Shown: positions 9,172 to 17,746 of the stretch, piece after piece
How positions within the stretch are numbered: position 1 is the first letter of the stretch
Layout: every line of letters begins with the position of its first letter
The notes under the pieces: generated by a model
Database searches by the model: none
The model's input: only the letters and a program-made list of their open reading frames with translations
What the model was told of the DNA's origin: nothing
NCBI GenBank assembly: GCA_030524785.1
Contig: JAUNFZ010000012.1
Location: 1 to 54,712 of the forward strand
Length of the DNA stretch: 54,712 nt
Source: Eubacteriales bacterium
GTDB lineage: Bacteria > Bacillota > Clostridia > Lachnospirales > Lachnospiraceae
Reading direction: 5' to 3'
Translations under genes and position numbers: made by a program

Positions 9172-10245
9172 TTATTCCTCGCCCATCTTCGCCAGCTTAG
9201 CCGCCTGATCTGCTGCGATCAGGCTGTCCAGCAGCTCGTCGATATCGCCGTCCATAACAGAATCCAGCTTGTACAGCGTGAGTTTTATTCTGTGATCCGT
9301 CACACGTCCCTGAGGGAAATTATAGGTACGGATCTTTTCTGAGCGGTCGCCCGTGCCGATCTGGCTGCGCCGAAGCTCCGCTTCGGCATCATGGGCCTTC
9401 TGCTGTTCAATATCATACAGCTTTGCCCTCAGAAGTGCAAACGCCTTTGCCTTGTTCTGAAGCTGGGATTTTTCTGTCTGACTGTACACCACAATACCCG
9501 TGGGATAATGGGTCAGACGCACGGCAGAATCCGTGGTGTTGACGCACTGTCCGCCGTTTCCGGAAGCCCGCATAACATCAATGCGGATGTCCTTTTCATC
9601 AATCACCACATCTACTTCCTCCACCTCGGGCATCACAGCCACGGTGATCGTAGAAGTGTGTATTCTTCCGCCGGATTCCGTCTCCGGTACCCGCTGCACC
9701 CGATGCACGCCGCTCTCATATTTCAGTCTGGAATACGCGCCCTGGCCGCTGATCATGAAATTGACTTCCTTCATTCCGCCTATGCCAATCTCATCCGCGT
9801 TCATAAGCTCCACCTTCCATCGGCGCTTCTCGGCATATTTAACGTACAGCCGGTACATTTCCGCAGCAAACAATGCCGCTTCATCTCCTCCGGCTCCCGC
9901 ACGTATCTCCACGATCACGTTTTTATCATCGTTGGGATCCTTCGGCAAAAGAAGAATTTTCAATTCATGCTCAAGCTCGCTGATACGTTTCTTTGCCGTA
10001 CTCATCTCCTCCTTGAGAAGCTCCCGCATTTCCTCGTCTGATTCCTCCTCCAGCATGGCAAGGCTGTCTTCCACCGTCTGATGACATTCTTTATATTCAC
10101 GATATGCATCCACAATCGGCTGCAGATTGCTCTGCTCCTTCATCAGCTTCTGAAAGTGTGCCGGATCAGCCGCCACGCCGGGCTCATTCAGCTCATTCAG
10201 CAGCTCGTCGAAGCGAACCAGCAAATCCTCCAGCTTGTCAAACAT
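9172..10245 (-). CDS. prfA: Peptide chain release factor 1
   Basis: 357 residues, full length. Reads UAA/UAG and releases the nascent protein on the ribosome. The GGQ catalytic motif is at 231-233 ([16 protein letters not shown]) and the RF1 codon-recognition PxT motif is PET at 187-189. It lies 15 bp downstream of prmC, which methylates that GGQ glutamine, in the conserved rpmE-DUF1385-prmC-prfA order. Confidence 0.97.
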   Translation of the reverse strand: MFDKLEDLLVRFDELLNELNEPGVAADPAHFQKLMKEQSNLQPIVDAYREYKECHQTVEDSLAMLEEESDEEMRELLKEEMSTAKKRISELEHELKILLLPKDPNDDKNVIVEIRAGAGGDEAALFAAEMYRLYVKYAEKRRWKVELMNADEIGIGGMKEVNFMISGQGAYSRLKYESGVHRVQRVPETESGGRIHTSTITVAVMPEVEEVDVVIDEKDIRIDVMRASGNGGQCVNTTDSAVRLTHYPTGIVVYSQTEKSQLQNKAKAFALLRAKLYDIEQQKAHDAEAELRRSQIGTGDRSEKIRTYNFPQGRVTDHRIKLTLYKLDSVMDGDIDELLDSLIAADQAAKLAKMGEE

Positions 10246-10260
10246 AATTCGTTCTCCTCC

Positions 10261-11088
10261 TTAATTCCACCGGCCAACCGCCACGCGGTCAAGACCCGCC
10301 AAATCCTTTTTTATTTCTATCTCATCAAATCCCGCTTCCTTAAGAAGCTCCGCCACCGCCTGTCCCTGATCGCAGCCGATCTCAAACAACAGCCAGCCGC
10401 CGCTTTTTAGAAACGCGCCGCCGTGCCGGATGATTTCTCTGTAAAAATGCAACCCGTCCTCATGCCCGTCCAAAGCCGTCAGGGGCTCGTAATCCCGCAC
10501 TTCCGGCATCAACCCGGCAATTTCTTCCCGGCGGATGTAGGGAGGATTTGATACAATGCAATCATATTTTCCGGAAATATGTTCAAACAGATCGCTTTTC
10601 ACAAAGCAGACGTCCGCTCCGAGAAGCTCTGCATTTCTCCTGGCCGTTTCCAGTGCTTCCTCCGAGATATCGGAAGCCGTTGCCTGAATTTTTCTGCGCT
10701 TTGCCAGACTGATGGCCACGCAGCCAGATCCCGTGCAGAGATCAAGCACGTTGTCTCCCGGGTTGATACACCGTTCTGTTTCCAGTACCAGCAACTCCGT
10801 ATCCTGCCTCGGGATCAGCACATGGGAGTTTACCTCAAAAGAAAGTCCCATAAACTCCTGGGTCCCGGTAAGATACTGCAGGGGAACATGGGCCGCACGC
10901 TTTTTCAGAAGTTCCCGGTACGTTTTATCTGCGTCCTCTGAAAATTCCTCCTCCTGCACGAGAAAATAATGCGTCCTGTCCATTCCGGTTGCGTAGGTCA
11001 TCAAAAGCCACGCGTCCGTTTTAAATTCTTCGATGCCGCTCTCTCTCAAAAAACTTTCCGCTTTCCGCAGTGTTTTCCGCCAGGTCAT
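10261..11088 (-). CDS. prmC: Release-factor glutamine N5-methyltransferase
   Basis: 275 residues. An N-terminal helical domain (WRKTLRKAESFLRESGIEEF) is followed by a SAM-binding Rossmann domain with VLDLCTGSGCVAISLA and the amide-binding NPPY motif. Methylates the glutamine of the release-factor GGQ. Its ATG overlaps the stop of the DUF1385 gene (ATGA), and prfA follows immediately, so enzyme and substrate are cotranscribed. Confidence 0.95.
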   Translation of the reverse strand: MTWRKTLRKAESFLRESGIEEFKTDAWLLMTYATGMDRTHYFLVQEEEFSEDADKTYRELLKKRAAHVPLQYLTGTQEFMGLSFEVNSHVLIPRQDTELLVLETERCINPGDNVLDLCTGSGCVAISLAKRRKIQATASDISEEALETARRNAELLGADVCFVKSDLFEHISGKYDCIVSNPPYIRREEIAGLMPEVRDYEPLTALDGHEDGLHFYREIIRHGGAFLKSGGWLLFEIGCDQGQAVAELLKEAGFDEIEIKKDLAGLDRVAVGRWN

Positions 11089-12134
11089 GACGCCGCATTT
11101 TTGGAGGTCTCCGCATTTTCGCCTCCGTTTTTCTCGGTTCCCGGCACAATTTTTTCGCCGCAGACATACGCTTTTTCTACGATCTCATAATGCGTTCCAA
11201 AGTTTTCATTCAAAAACTTCTTCCAGTCGAACACTGCCTCCACAGAAGCAATCGCCACCTCCACCATGTCCGGAGTCGGTTCCCTCGTCGTCTGGTGCTG
11301 CAGCATCATTCCGGGTCTGCTTAAAAGTTCTACCAGTTTATTTTCTGAGCTGCCCGCCAGGCGGATAAATTCATAGGAGATGCCCGCAATAACCGGCAGC
11401 AGAAGAATACGAATCGCAAATCCAAGCAGCTTTGAGTCTACCCGGATAAACATATGTGCAATAATGCTGACTACCATTACGATCAGAAGAAAGCTTGTGC
11501 CGCAGCGCTTATGTTCTCTGGAGCTTTTCATCACATTGTCCACATTAAGCTCCATACCGTGCTCAATGCAGTTAATGCACTTATGCTCTGCGCCGTGGTA
11601 CATAAATACGCGCTGTATATCTTTCATATTAGAAATCAGCTTAATATACAGCAGAAAAATAATAATTTTTAAAATACCCTCACAGGTAACGATAATGTTC
11701 TGAGAATCCGTCACCCGCTGAAGAAGCAGCGACAGAAAATAAGGCAGGATCATAAACACAGCCACTGCCAGTACCATAGAAAAGGCCACGGTAATGCCCA
11801 TGACAATGTCCATGCCCTTTTTTGTGCTCAGAAAGCTGTCAATTTTTTTGTCAAGCTTCGAGGGCTCCTTTTCCGGTTCCTCCTCATCGTCATCAAAAAA
11901 GCCCGCCGAATATGTTAACGTCGTCATGCCCAGCACCAGAGAATCCACAAAGTTGAACACGCCCCGGATAAAAGGCTTCGACAACAATTTTTTTCCCTTT
12001 ACAAAGCTCGCCGATTCCGATGTTTTTACAATGATTTCTTTGTCCGGCTTTCGGACCGCCACGGCATAACGATCGCCGTTTTTCATCATCACGCCTTCCA
12101 TGACCGCCTGTCCGCCGATTCCTGAACCTTTCAT
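11085..12134 (-). CDS. DUF1385 membrane protein (YqhQ-like)
   Basis: 349 residues. The opening GIGGQAVMEGVMMKNGDRYA is the DUF1385 signature. Several membrane helices (about residues 95-200 and 215-270) surround a conserved YHGAEHKCINCIEHG stretch. The start at 12134 is set by GGAGGAG a few bases upstream; the longer reading has none. The family is widespread in Firmicutes beside rpmE and prfA, and its role is not firmly known. Confidence 0.9.
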   Translation of the reverse strand: MKGSGIGGQAVMEGVMMKNGDRYAVAVRKPDKEIIVKTSESASFVKGKKLLSKPFIRGVFNFVDSLVLGMTTLTYSAGFFDDDEEEPEKEPSKLDKKIDSFLSTKKGMDIVMGITVAFSMVLAVAVFMILPYFLSLLLQRVTDSQNIIVTCEGILKIIIFLLYIKLISNMKDIQRVFMYHGAEHKCINCIEHGMELNVDNVMKSSREHKRCGTSFLLIVMVVSIIAHMFIRVDSKLLGFAIRILLLPVIAGISYEFIRLAGSSENKLVELLSRPGMMLQHQTTREPTPDMVEVAIASVEAVFDWKKFLNENFGTHYEIVEKAYVCGEKIVPGTEKNGGENAETSKNAAS

Positions 12135-12162
12135 ATGTCTCCTCCAAAGTTCCCGATAAGGT

Positions 12163-12194
12163 AAAAAAGGTTGAGATTTTCCAACCCCAACCTT
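12163..12194 (-). terminator. Terminator after rpmE
   Basis: Short stem AAGGTTG/CAACCTT with a GC-containing loop followed by TTTTTT on the minus strand, just beyond the rpmE stop. Partial readthrough would feed the DUF1385-prmC-prfA genes. Confidence 0.7.
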
Positions 12195-12209
12195 ACTGCT
12201 GCACACTTA

Positions 12210-12413
12210 TTAAGCGTCAATACCATACTTCTTATTGAACTTATCAATACGTCCACGCGCTACTGCCGATTTCTGCTGTCCTGTGTAGAACGAATGGCAT
12301 TTGGAACAGATTTCTACGTGAATATCCTTTTTCGTTGAACCTGTAGTAAATGTATTTCCGCAGTTACAGGTAACTGTCGCCTGATGGTATTCCGGATGGA
12401 TTCCTGCTTTCAT
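12210..12413 (-). CDS. rpmE: 50S ribosomal protein L31
   Basis: 67 residues, [10 protein letters not shown] onward, with the zinc-type cysteines in CNCG and CSKC and the C-terminal [11 protein letters not shown]. The start at 12413 follows GAGAGGTG; upstream in-frame sequence is not L31-like. Zinc-containing (C+) form. Strong promoter upstream, terminator directly downstream. Confidence 0.97.
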   Translation of the reverse strand: MKAGIHPEYHQATVTCNCGNTFTTGSTKKDIHVEICSKCHSFYTGQQKSAVARGRIDKFNKKYGIDA

Positions 12414-12465
12414 GTTTTTCACCTCTCTATTTTCAGTATTCTCAATCTCCGTGAGCAATGCTAGA

Positions 12466-12494
12466 ATTATAGCATATGAATCAAATATTTGCAA
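12466..12494 (-). promoter_or_regulatory. Promoter of rpmE
   Basis: TTGCAA, 17-base spacer, TATAAT on the minus strand, about 55 bases before the start codon. Confidence 0.85.
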
Positions 12495-12540
12495 GTAGTT
12501 CGCACAATTTTTTTGGAACGCTTTTGGGGACACTGCCGTC

Positions 12541-13998
12541 CTAAACCCATTTTTGCTTCTTCACCGTCTGCACAAGTTCCCGATTGTCTCTGGTGCGCAC
12601 AAAAGTATTCAGTATATTTTCCACCGCTTCCTCGGATTTCATCCCGTTCAGCGCGCGGCGCATAATGTAAACCGCCTCCTGTTCCTCCCTATCCAGAAGC
12701 AGATCCTCGCGGCGCGTACTGGATTTTGGAATATCAATGGCCGGAAACACCCTTTTTTCCGAAAGCTTTCTGTCCAGGACAAGTTCCATATTGCCGGTAC
12801 CCTTAAATTCCTCGTAAACCACATCGTCCATCTTGCTGCCCGTATCCACAAGAGCCGTCGCCAGAATCGTGAGGCTGCCGCCCTCGCGCATATTTCTTGC
12901 CGCGCCGAAAAAGCGTTTCGGCATATACAGCGCCGCCGGATCAAGACCGCCGGACAGCGTGCGTCCGCTGGGAGGTACGACAAGATTGTAAGCCCGGGCC
13001 AGACGGGTAATGCTGTCCAGAAGAATCACCACGTCCTGTTTCTGCTCCACCAGGCGCTTTGCCCGCTCGATCACCATTTCCGACACGCGTTTGTGATGCT
13101 CCGGAAGCTCGTCAAAGGTGGAATAAATCACCTCCACGTTGTCTCCCACAATCGCTTCCTTGATATCTGTAACTTCCTCGGGACGCTCGTCGATCAGCAG
13201 AATGATCAGATGAATTTCCGGATTGTTTCTCAGAAGCGATTTCGCAACGTCCTTTAAAAGTGTCGTTTTTCCGGCCTTTGGCGGAGAAACGATCATCCCG
13301 CGCTGTCCTTTCCCAATGGGCGAAATCAGATCCACAATACGCATGGAAACTTCTTTGCTGCCTCTCTCAAGACGCAGTCTCTCGTTTGGAAAAATAGGCG
13401 TCATATCCTCAAAATTGCGGCGCTTTGCCGCCTCTCCCGGGGTTTTGCCGTTAATATAGGTTAAATACAGCAATGCGCTGAATTTTTCCTGCATTGTTTT
13501 AATACGTGTATTTCCTGTGAGTATATCACCCGTCTTCAAACCAAATCTGCGGATCTGTGAAGGCGATACGTAAACATCGTTTTCTCCCGGAAGATAATTC
13601 GCACTGCGAATAAAGCCATAGCCGTCCGGCAGCACTTCAAGGATCCCATGCGCCTCCATGCCGCTGTCCAACTGGGCGATGTCCATAGGCGGCTTGTCCG
13701 ATTTTTCCTGATTCTCAGCCGGCTGCCCTTCCGCAGGCGAAGAAGCCCTTGCAAACGTCTCTGTTCTCGAAAACGTCTCCGTCTGAGTTCTGTGCAGCGG
13801 CGCGTCTTCCGTTCTTCCGTTCTCCGCCGCTTTTACATGCTCTGAAGTTCTGTTATTTTCCCCTGTTTTGGCATCCTCCGCCAGCATCAGCTCTACCACC
13901 TCTGTCTTGCGCATGCCTGCCGATACTCTCAGTCCTCTTGCTCTCGCAACTTCTTTCAGCTGTGCCGCCGAAAGCGACTCATACTGTTCCCGTGTCAT
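12541..13998 (-). CDS. rho: Transcription termination factor Rho
   Basis: 485 residues. The N-terminal Rho domain ([23 protein letters not shown]) is followed by a polar, probably disordered insert (about 40-105), the cold-shock RNA-binding domain ([21 protein letters not shown]), and the RecA-type ATPase with Walker [10 protein letters not shown], Walker [17 protein letters not shown] and the Q/R loop region. The start at 13998 follows AAAAGGAG. The insert is an added feature seen in many Clostridia Rho proteins. Own promoter upstream. Confidence 0.96.
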   Translation of the reverse strand: MTREQYESLSAAQLKEVARARGLRVSAGMRKTEVVELMLAEDAKTGENNRTSEHVKAAENGRTEDAPLHRTQTETFSRTETFARASSPAEGQPAENQEKSDKPPMDIAQLDSGMEAHGILEVLPDGYGFIRSANYLPGENDVYVSPSQIRRFGLKTGDILTGNTRIKTMQEKFSALLYLTYINGKTPGEAAKRRNFEDMTPIFPNERLRLERGSKEVSMRIVDLISPIGKGQRGMIVSPPKAGKTTLLKDVAKSLLRNNPEIHLIILLIDERPEEVTDIKEAIVGDNVEVIYSTFDELPEHHKRVSEMVIERAKRLVEQKQDVVILLDSITRLARAYNLVVPPSGRTLSGGLDPAALYMPKRFFGAARNMREGGSLTILATALVDTGSKMDDVVYEEFKGTGNMELVLDRKLSEKRVFPAIDIPKSSTRREDLLLDREEQEAVYIMRRALNGMKSEEAVENILNTFVRTRDNRELVQTVKKQKWV

Positions 13999-14120
13999 AA
14001 ACTCTCCTTTTCTGCTTCCCGCTTTTGTATCCAAATAAAAGCTATTATCTCTTTTTCGATTTAACTGCTGTATTTATGGATAAGCTGTCTGAATTGACCT
14101 GATATTATGTAGACGCCTAT

Positions 14121-14149
14121 ACTATAGCACAGCCCTGTTTAAAATGCAA
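14121..14149 (-). promoter_or_regulatory. Promoter of rho
   Basis: TTGCAT, 17-base spacer, TATAGT on the minus strand, between the TIGR04086 stop and rho. Confidence 0.75.
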
Positions 14150-14151
14150 GT

Positions 14152-14514
14152 TCAACTTAACATTCCACCCAACATTCCTCCGCCCAGGCACAGCAGCATC
14201 GTGGTCACAATCTCGCTTACTTTTGAATGGATTCCTCCGCCCAGAGTCCAGGACGCCAGCAAAAGCAGCAAAAAGTAAAGTGTCCCGGTCAAAAGTCCCC
14301 AGAGAAATTTCCTGTTCTGGATTCCTTTTCCCGCCAAAAGCCCTCCAAAAAAGCTGCTCAGCACATAAATTACAAGAATACCGACGGATACCAGGCTCTG
14401 CTCCGGTTCCAGTTTGTATAAAAGAAACGCTGTAAACAACAGCAACATTCCCGTGATTCCATACGAAATAATGAGCGATTTAATTACTACGCGGATATTT
14501 GATCCAGCCAGCAT
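14152..14514 (-). CDS. TIGR04086 family membrane protein
   Basis: 120 residues, almost entirely four membrane helices (IISYGITGMLLLFTAFLLY; LVSVGILVIYVLSSFFGGLLAG; FLWGLLTGTLYFLLLLLASWTLG; VTTMLLCLGGGMLGGM) with glycine-rich turns. This matches the TIGR04086 small membrane family of Firmicutes, function unknown. The start at 14514 has GGGAGG 7 bases upstream; a longer reading lacks a ribosome site. Confidence 0.8.
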   Translation of the reverse strand: MLAGSNIRVVIKSLIISYGITGMLLLFTAFLLYKLEPEQSLVSVGILVIYVLSSFFGGLLAGKGIQNRKFLWGLLTGTLYFLLLLLASWTLGGGIHSKVSEIVTTMLLCLGGGMLGGMLS

Positions 14515-14600
14515 AAAACATCCTCCCTTCCTGCCTGTTTCAATATATGTTGCGATATCCAAAAGTATTCCCAGGCTTTGCAAATAGTTTTCCTCTCTAT

Positions 14601-14838
14601 GCGGCTGTCGCCTCTTTCATGCGCACGCCACGCCTACGCTCGTGAAACCTTTGGTTTCCCTTGCCGCATAACTTGCCAACGCCACGCCTACGCTCGCGAA
14701 ACCTTTGGTTTCCCTCGCCGCATAACTTGTCAACGCCACGCTTACGCTCGCGAAACCCTTGGTTTCCCTCGCTTTGCGGCTGTCGCTTCTTTCATGCGCA
14801 CGCCACGCCTACGCTCGTGAAACCTTTGGTTTCCCTCG
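14601..14838. repeat. Four-copy GC-rich intergenic repeat array
   Basis: Four copies of a core of about 37 bases (CCACGCCTACGCTCG, then GAAACCTTTGGTTTC, then CCT) at about 14628-14662, 14681-14715, 14734-14769 and 14803-14837. Each core contains a small palindrome GAAACC-TTT-GGTTTC. Two spacer types alternate: A (GCGGCTGTCGC..TTTCATGCGC) before copies 1 and 4, and B (GCCGCATAACTTG..CAACG) before copies 2 and 3. The array lies between the divergent TIGR04086 and CNNM genes. No coding signal, and the spacers are not unique, so it is not a CRISPR. Confidence 0.85.
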
Positions 14839-14858
14839 CTTTGCGGCTGTCGCCGCAT

Positions 14859-14924
14859 AGCTTGCCAACGTCAGGGCCGCTTCGGCGTGCCAGCACATCG
14901 AAGCGGCCCTGGCGTTGGCAAGCT
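14859..14924. repeat. Large inverted repeat (26-bp stem) ending the repeat array
   Basis: Left arm 14859-14884 (begins AGCTTGCCAACG, ends GGGCCGCTTCG) pairs with right arm 14899-14924; 25 of 26 positions are Watson-Crick and the last is G-U. The 14-base loop contains a further small palindrome (GTGC-CA-GCAC). The outer part repeats the spacer-B word CTTGCCAACG. No T-run follows, so it is not a normal terminator. Confidence 0.85.
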
Positions 14925-14969
14925 GCGTGGCTCGTAGCTATAAAAAATGTATAAACTACGACAGTTTTG

Positions 14970-14998
14970 TTGAAATTTCTATGGAAATAAGATATGAT
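14970..14998 (+). promoter_or_regulatory. Promoter of the CNNM/CBS gene
   Basis: TTGAAA, 17-base spacer, TATGAT. It places the transcript start near 15005 and rules out upstream ATGs as the start of the following gene. Confidence 0.75.
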
Positions 14999-15049
14999 TA
15001 TCAAATAGGTGCAGCCAAAATCTTCTGCACCGGAAGGAGAGATGATATT

Positions 15050-16318
15050 TTGGATTCAGGCGAGGCCATACAGCTATGTACGATTATTCTGCTGATTGCA
15101 CTCTCTGCATTTTTTTCATCGGCGGAGACTGCTCTGACCACGGTAAACAAAATTAAGATTAAATCGCTGGCAGACGAAGGCGATAAGCGTGCTGCCACGC
15201 TTCTGCGGGTTACGGAGAATCCCGGAAAGATGCTGAGCGCCATTCTGATCGGCAACAATATTGTAAATATTGGAGCCGCCTCCATGATGACGTCGCTGAT
15301 GATGAGTACTTTCGGAAGCTGGGCGGTAAGCGTCGGCAGCGGCATTTTAACCCTGGCGGTCCTGATTTTCGGTGAGATATCCCCAAAGACTCTTGCCTCC
15401 CACAATGCGGAAAAAATGGCCCTGGCAGACGCTGGAATTATTTTGTTTCTTACAAGAATCCTGACCCCGGTTATTTTTCTTACGAACTGGCTGGCGAATC
15501 TGTTTCTGAAACTTTTGGGCGTTGATCCAAAAGCCCGTAACGACGTGATGACGGAAAATGAGCTGCGCACCTATGTGGACGTAAGCCATGAGGACGGCGT
15601 TATCGAGCAGGAAGAAAAACAGATGATCTATAATGTATTTGACTTCGGCGACACGCAGGCAAAGGATATTATGGTTCCACGCGTGGATATGGTTTCCATT
15701 GACGTCAATTCTTCCTACGAAGATGTTCTTAGTGTCTTTCGGGAAGAACAGTTTACCCGTCTTCCGGTCTACGAAGAAAGCGCTGACAATGTGATCGGCG
15801 TACTGAACCTGAAAGACTTTTTCTTCAACGGACAACAGCATTTTGATCTGCGTTCGCTGATGCGGGAGCCCTATTTTACATATGAATATAAAAATACTTC
15901 CGAACTCATGGAAGAAATGCGAAAGGACTCCATCAATTTTACCATTGTTCTGGACGAATACGGCGCGACGGCCGGCCTGATTACTCTGGAAGATCTTTTA
16001 GAGGAGATTGTTGGCGAAATCCGGGACGAATACGACAAAGATGAAGAAAATCTGATTCAGAAAATTTCAGACAGAGAGTATATTATTGAAGCTTCCATGA
16101 AACTGGATGATGTGAATGACGCCCTTAATCTGTCGCTGCACTCTGAAGATTTTGATTCTCTGGGCGGCCTTATGATCGACCAGCTGGAACATCTTCCAGC
16201 CGCAGGCGAATCGGTCACCTGCTCCGACGGTATTCGCCTGGTAGCGGAGGTCGTAGTGAAAAACCGTGTTGATAAAATACATATGTATCTGCCCGAAAAA
16301 AAAGCTGCTGAGGTTTAA
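15050..16318 (+). CDS. CNNM/CorC-type transporter with CBS domains
   Basis: About 422 residues. An N-terminal CNNM (DUF21) membrane domain with four helices (LCTIILLIALSAFFSSAETAL onward; the SAETAL and GNNIVNIGAASM words are typical) is followed by a CBS pair (MVPRVDMVSIDV; FTIVLDEYGATAGLITLEDL) and a CorC_HlyC C-terminal domain (SLGGLMIDQLEHLP). Likely transports or controls Mg2+ or another divalent cation; often annotated as hemolysin C. The start is taken as TTG at 15050, nine bases after GGAAGGAGA, because the promoter lies downstream of other candidate starts. Confidence 0.88.
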   Translation: MDSGEAIQLCTIILLIALSAFFSSAETALTTVNKIKIKSLADEGDKRAATLLRVTENPGKMLSAILIGNNIVNIGAASMMTSLMMSTFGSWAVSVGSGILTLAVLIFGEISPKTLASHNAEKMALADAGIILFLTRILTPVIFLTNWLANLFLKLLGVDPKARNDVMTENELRTYVDVSHEDGVIEQEEKQMIYNVFDFGDTQAKDIMVPRVDMVSIDVNSSYEDVLSVFREEQFTRLPVYEESADNVIGVLNLKDFFFNGQQHFDLRSLMREPYFTYEYKNTSELMEEMRKDSINFTIVLDEYGATAGLITLEDLLEEIVGEIRDEYDKDEENLIQKISDREYIIEASMKLDDVNDALNLSLHSEDFDSLGGLMIDQLEHLPAAGESVTCSDGIRLVAEVVVKNRVDKIHMYLPEKKAAEV

Positions 16319-16335
16319 CCTCACGCAGTTTTTTT
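16296..16335. terminator. Bidirectional terminator between the CNNM gene and the Rnf operon
   Basis: Stem CTGC-TGAGGT/ACCTCA-GCAG with a TTA loop, flanked by a run of eight A on one side and seven T on the other, so it works on both strands. It overlaps the CNNM stop codon and lies about 30 bases past the NusG-II stop. Confidence 0.9.
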
Positions 16336-16364
16336 CTTCTCTGCAGCAGCTCTGCTGTCTTTCT

Positions 16365-16739
16365 CTACCAGGCAGCATCGTCTGCGCCGCTGTCATCATC
16401 TGTATCAATTGTAATAATCAATTCATGGGGCAGGCAGGCGATCACCTCGCCCCTCCGGCTGATTCTCCCCTGATGCACACAGATTTGATCCGGACAGTCG
16501 GCCTCTGTAACGCATACTGTCCCCTCTGCGACTTCTATCCGGTTGCGGCCCGACGTTTCTCCTCCCACGGTAAGCACCGTATTCTCCGTAAGATCCAGCC
16601 GGGCGATTACCTCGCCGCAGGACTGGACAACCGCATAGTTTCCGCCCTTTTTCATAAAAATCCGCTGCGCCAGAAGCCCTGCCAGCGCAGCAGCCAAAAT
16701 CACCGCTGTAAAAATGATGGTATTTCTCTTTTTCTTCAT
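16365..16739 (-). CDS. NusG domain II-containing membrane-anchored protein
   Basis: 124 residues: a signal-anchor helix (TIIFTAVILAAALAGLLA, about 7-24), then a compact beta domain with the C-x5-C..CLPHELII pattern (EADCPDQICVHQGRI..GEVIACLPHELII) typical of stand-alone NusG-II domain proteins. These occur beside apbE, FMN-binding proteins and Gx transporters in Firmicutes and are thought to act outside the membrane in the flavin system; the role is unproven. The start at 16739 lies 19 bases after the apbE stop; the ribosome site is weak. Last gene of the Rnf transcript. Confidence 0.8.
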   Translation of the reverse strand: MKKKRNTIIFTAVILAAALAGLLAQRIFMKKGGNYAVVQSCGEVIARLDLTENTVLTVGGETSGRNRIEVAEGTVCVTEADCPDQICVHQGRISRRGEVIACLPHELIITIDTDDDSGADDAAW

Positions 16740-16758
16740 ACTGCCGTTTCCATTTCTG

Positions 16759-17745
16759 TTACCGCATAGTTTCATCGGTATATGCCAGCGTTCCATCCTT
16801 CAGAACAAACACCGCCTCGGCTCCTTCGATTTTTCCGATCAGTTCTTTTGCCTCCTCAAAGCCGAGAGCCAGACAGGAGGTACTCAGCGCGTCCCCTGTC
16901 AGCGACGTGTCACTGATTACAGATACGCCCTCTATGTCGCTCTGCACCGGATACCCCGTATCAGGATCCAGGATATGATGATATAATACCCCATTCTGCT
17001 CAAAATATCTCTCATAGATTCCCGAGGAGACCACCGTCTGGTCATCCACTTCTACCACGGCGGAACTGTCGCCGTAATCTCCAAAGGGCTTTTGGATACC
17101 AATATTCCAATTGCTTCCGTCCGGCTTCGTCCCGATGGCAAGTACATTTCCGCCCAGATTAATAAGGCCGGAGGTTACCCCCTGAGACGTCAGATATGCT
17201 TTCAGCCGGTCCGCCGCGTATCCTTTCACCAGCGCGCCCAAATCGATCATCGTATCGGGACTGTCAAAGCGCAGGACATTTCCGTCCACATGAACCTTCG
17301 CAGCGTCCACCTTCTGAAGCGCTTCTTCAATCGCCCCGGCCTCCGGCACCCGGGCGTCCTCGCTCTTAAAATCCCATAAATCTGACAAAGGCGCAATCGT
17401 TATATCAAACTTTCCGCCGGATTTTTCGTAGTAATCCAATCCCACCTTCACCAATTCTGCAATTCCGGCTGAAACTTCCACCGTATCCTGCTGCCGGTGA
17501 TTCACCGCGTACAGCTCGCTTTCACTATCGGTGCGGCTGAAGGTCTTTTCCATAGCGTCGCACATCTCCATGCAACGCTGCATAAGCTCCTCTCCGTTTT
17601 CATCCGCATAGAATCTGATCTGGATTACCGTATCAAAATAAAGGGCCTGCTTTTCAAACTGTTCCGGCTCCTTCTGCCTGCCGCACCCCACAAGGAGGCA
17701 CAGCAGAGCAGTCAGAGCCGTATACAATAATGCTTTCTTATTCAT
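16759..17745 (-). CDS. apbE: FAD:protein FMN transferase (ApbE), lipoprotein
   Basis: 328 residues. Lipoprotein signal with lipobox LLVGC (lipidated C21), then the ApbE fold: YFDTVIQIRFY, DLGALVKGYAADRL, GGNVLAIG and the Mg/FAD site region SLTGDALSTSCLALGFEEA. It moves FMN from FAD onto a Thr in S-G-A-T motifs of exported domains. Five such motifs are encoded just upstream (RnfD, RnfG and three in the flavoprotein), which are the obvious substrates. Starts one base after the flavoprotein stop, so the two are translationally coupled. Confidence 0.95.
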   Translation of the reverse strand: MNKKALLYTALTALLCLLVGCGRQKEPEQFEKQALYFDTVIQIRFYADENGEELMQRCMEMCDAMEKTFSRTDSESELYAVNHRQQDTVEVSAGIAELVKVGLDYYEKSGGKFDITIAPLSDLWDFKSEDARVPEAGAIEEALQKVDAAKVHVDGNVLRFDSPDTMIDLGALVKGYAADRLKAYLTSQGVTSGLINLGGNVLAIGTKPDGSNWNIGIQKPFGDYGDSSAVVEVDDQTVVSSGIYERYFEQNGVLYHHILDPDTGYPVQSDIEGVSVISDTSLTGDALSTSCLALGFEEAKELIGKIEGAEAVFVLKDGTLAYTDETMR

Positions 17746-17746
17746 T

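Noticed and set aside
14601-14838. CRISPR array
   Set aside because: Spacers are not unique (two types reused), the copies vary, and no cas genes are present.
14578-14954. Plus-strand ORFs with repeated HAYARETFGFP words
   Set aside because: Translations of the DNA repeat array; no ribosome site, and the repetition is at DNA level with palindromes.
14915-15049. Upstream ATG starts for the CNNM/CBS gene
   Set aside because: A good promoter at 14970-14998 would start transcription after them, and only the TTG at 15050 has a well-spaced ribosome site.
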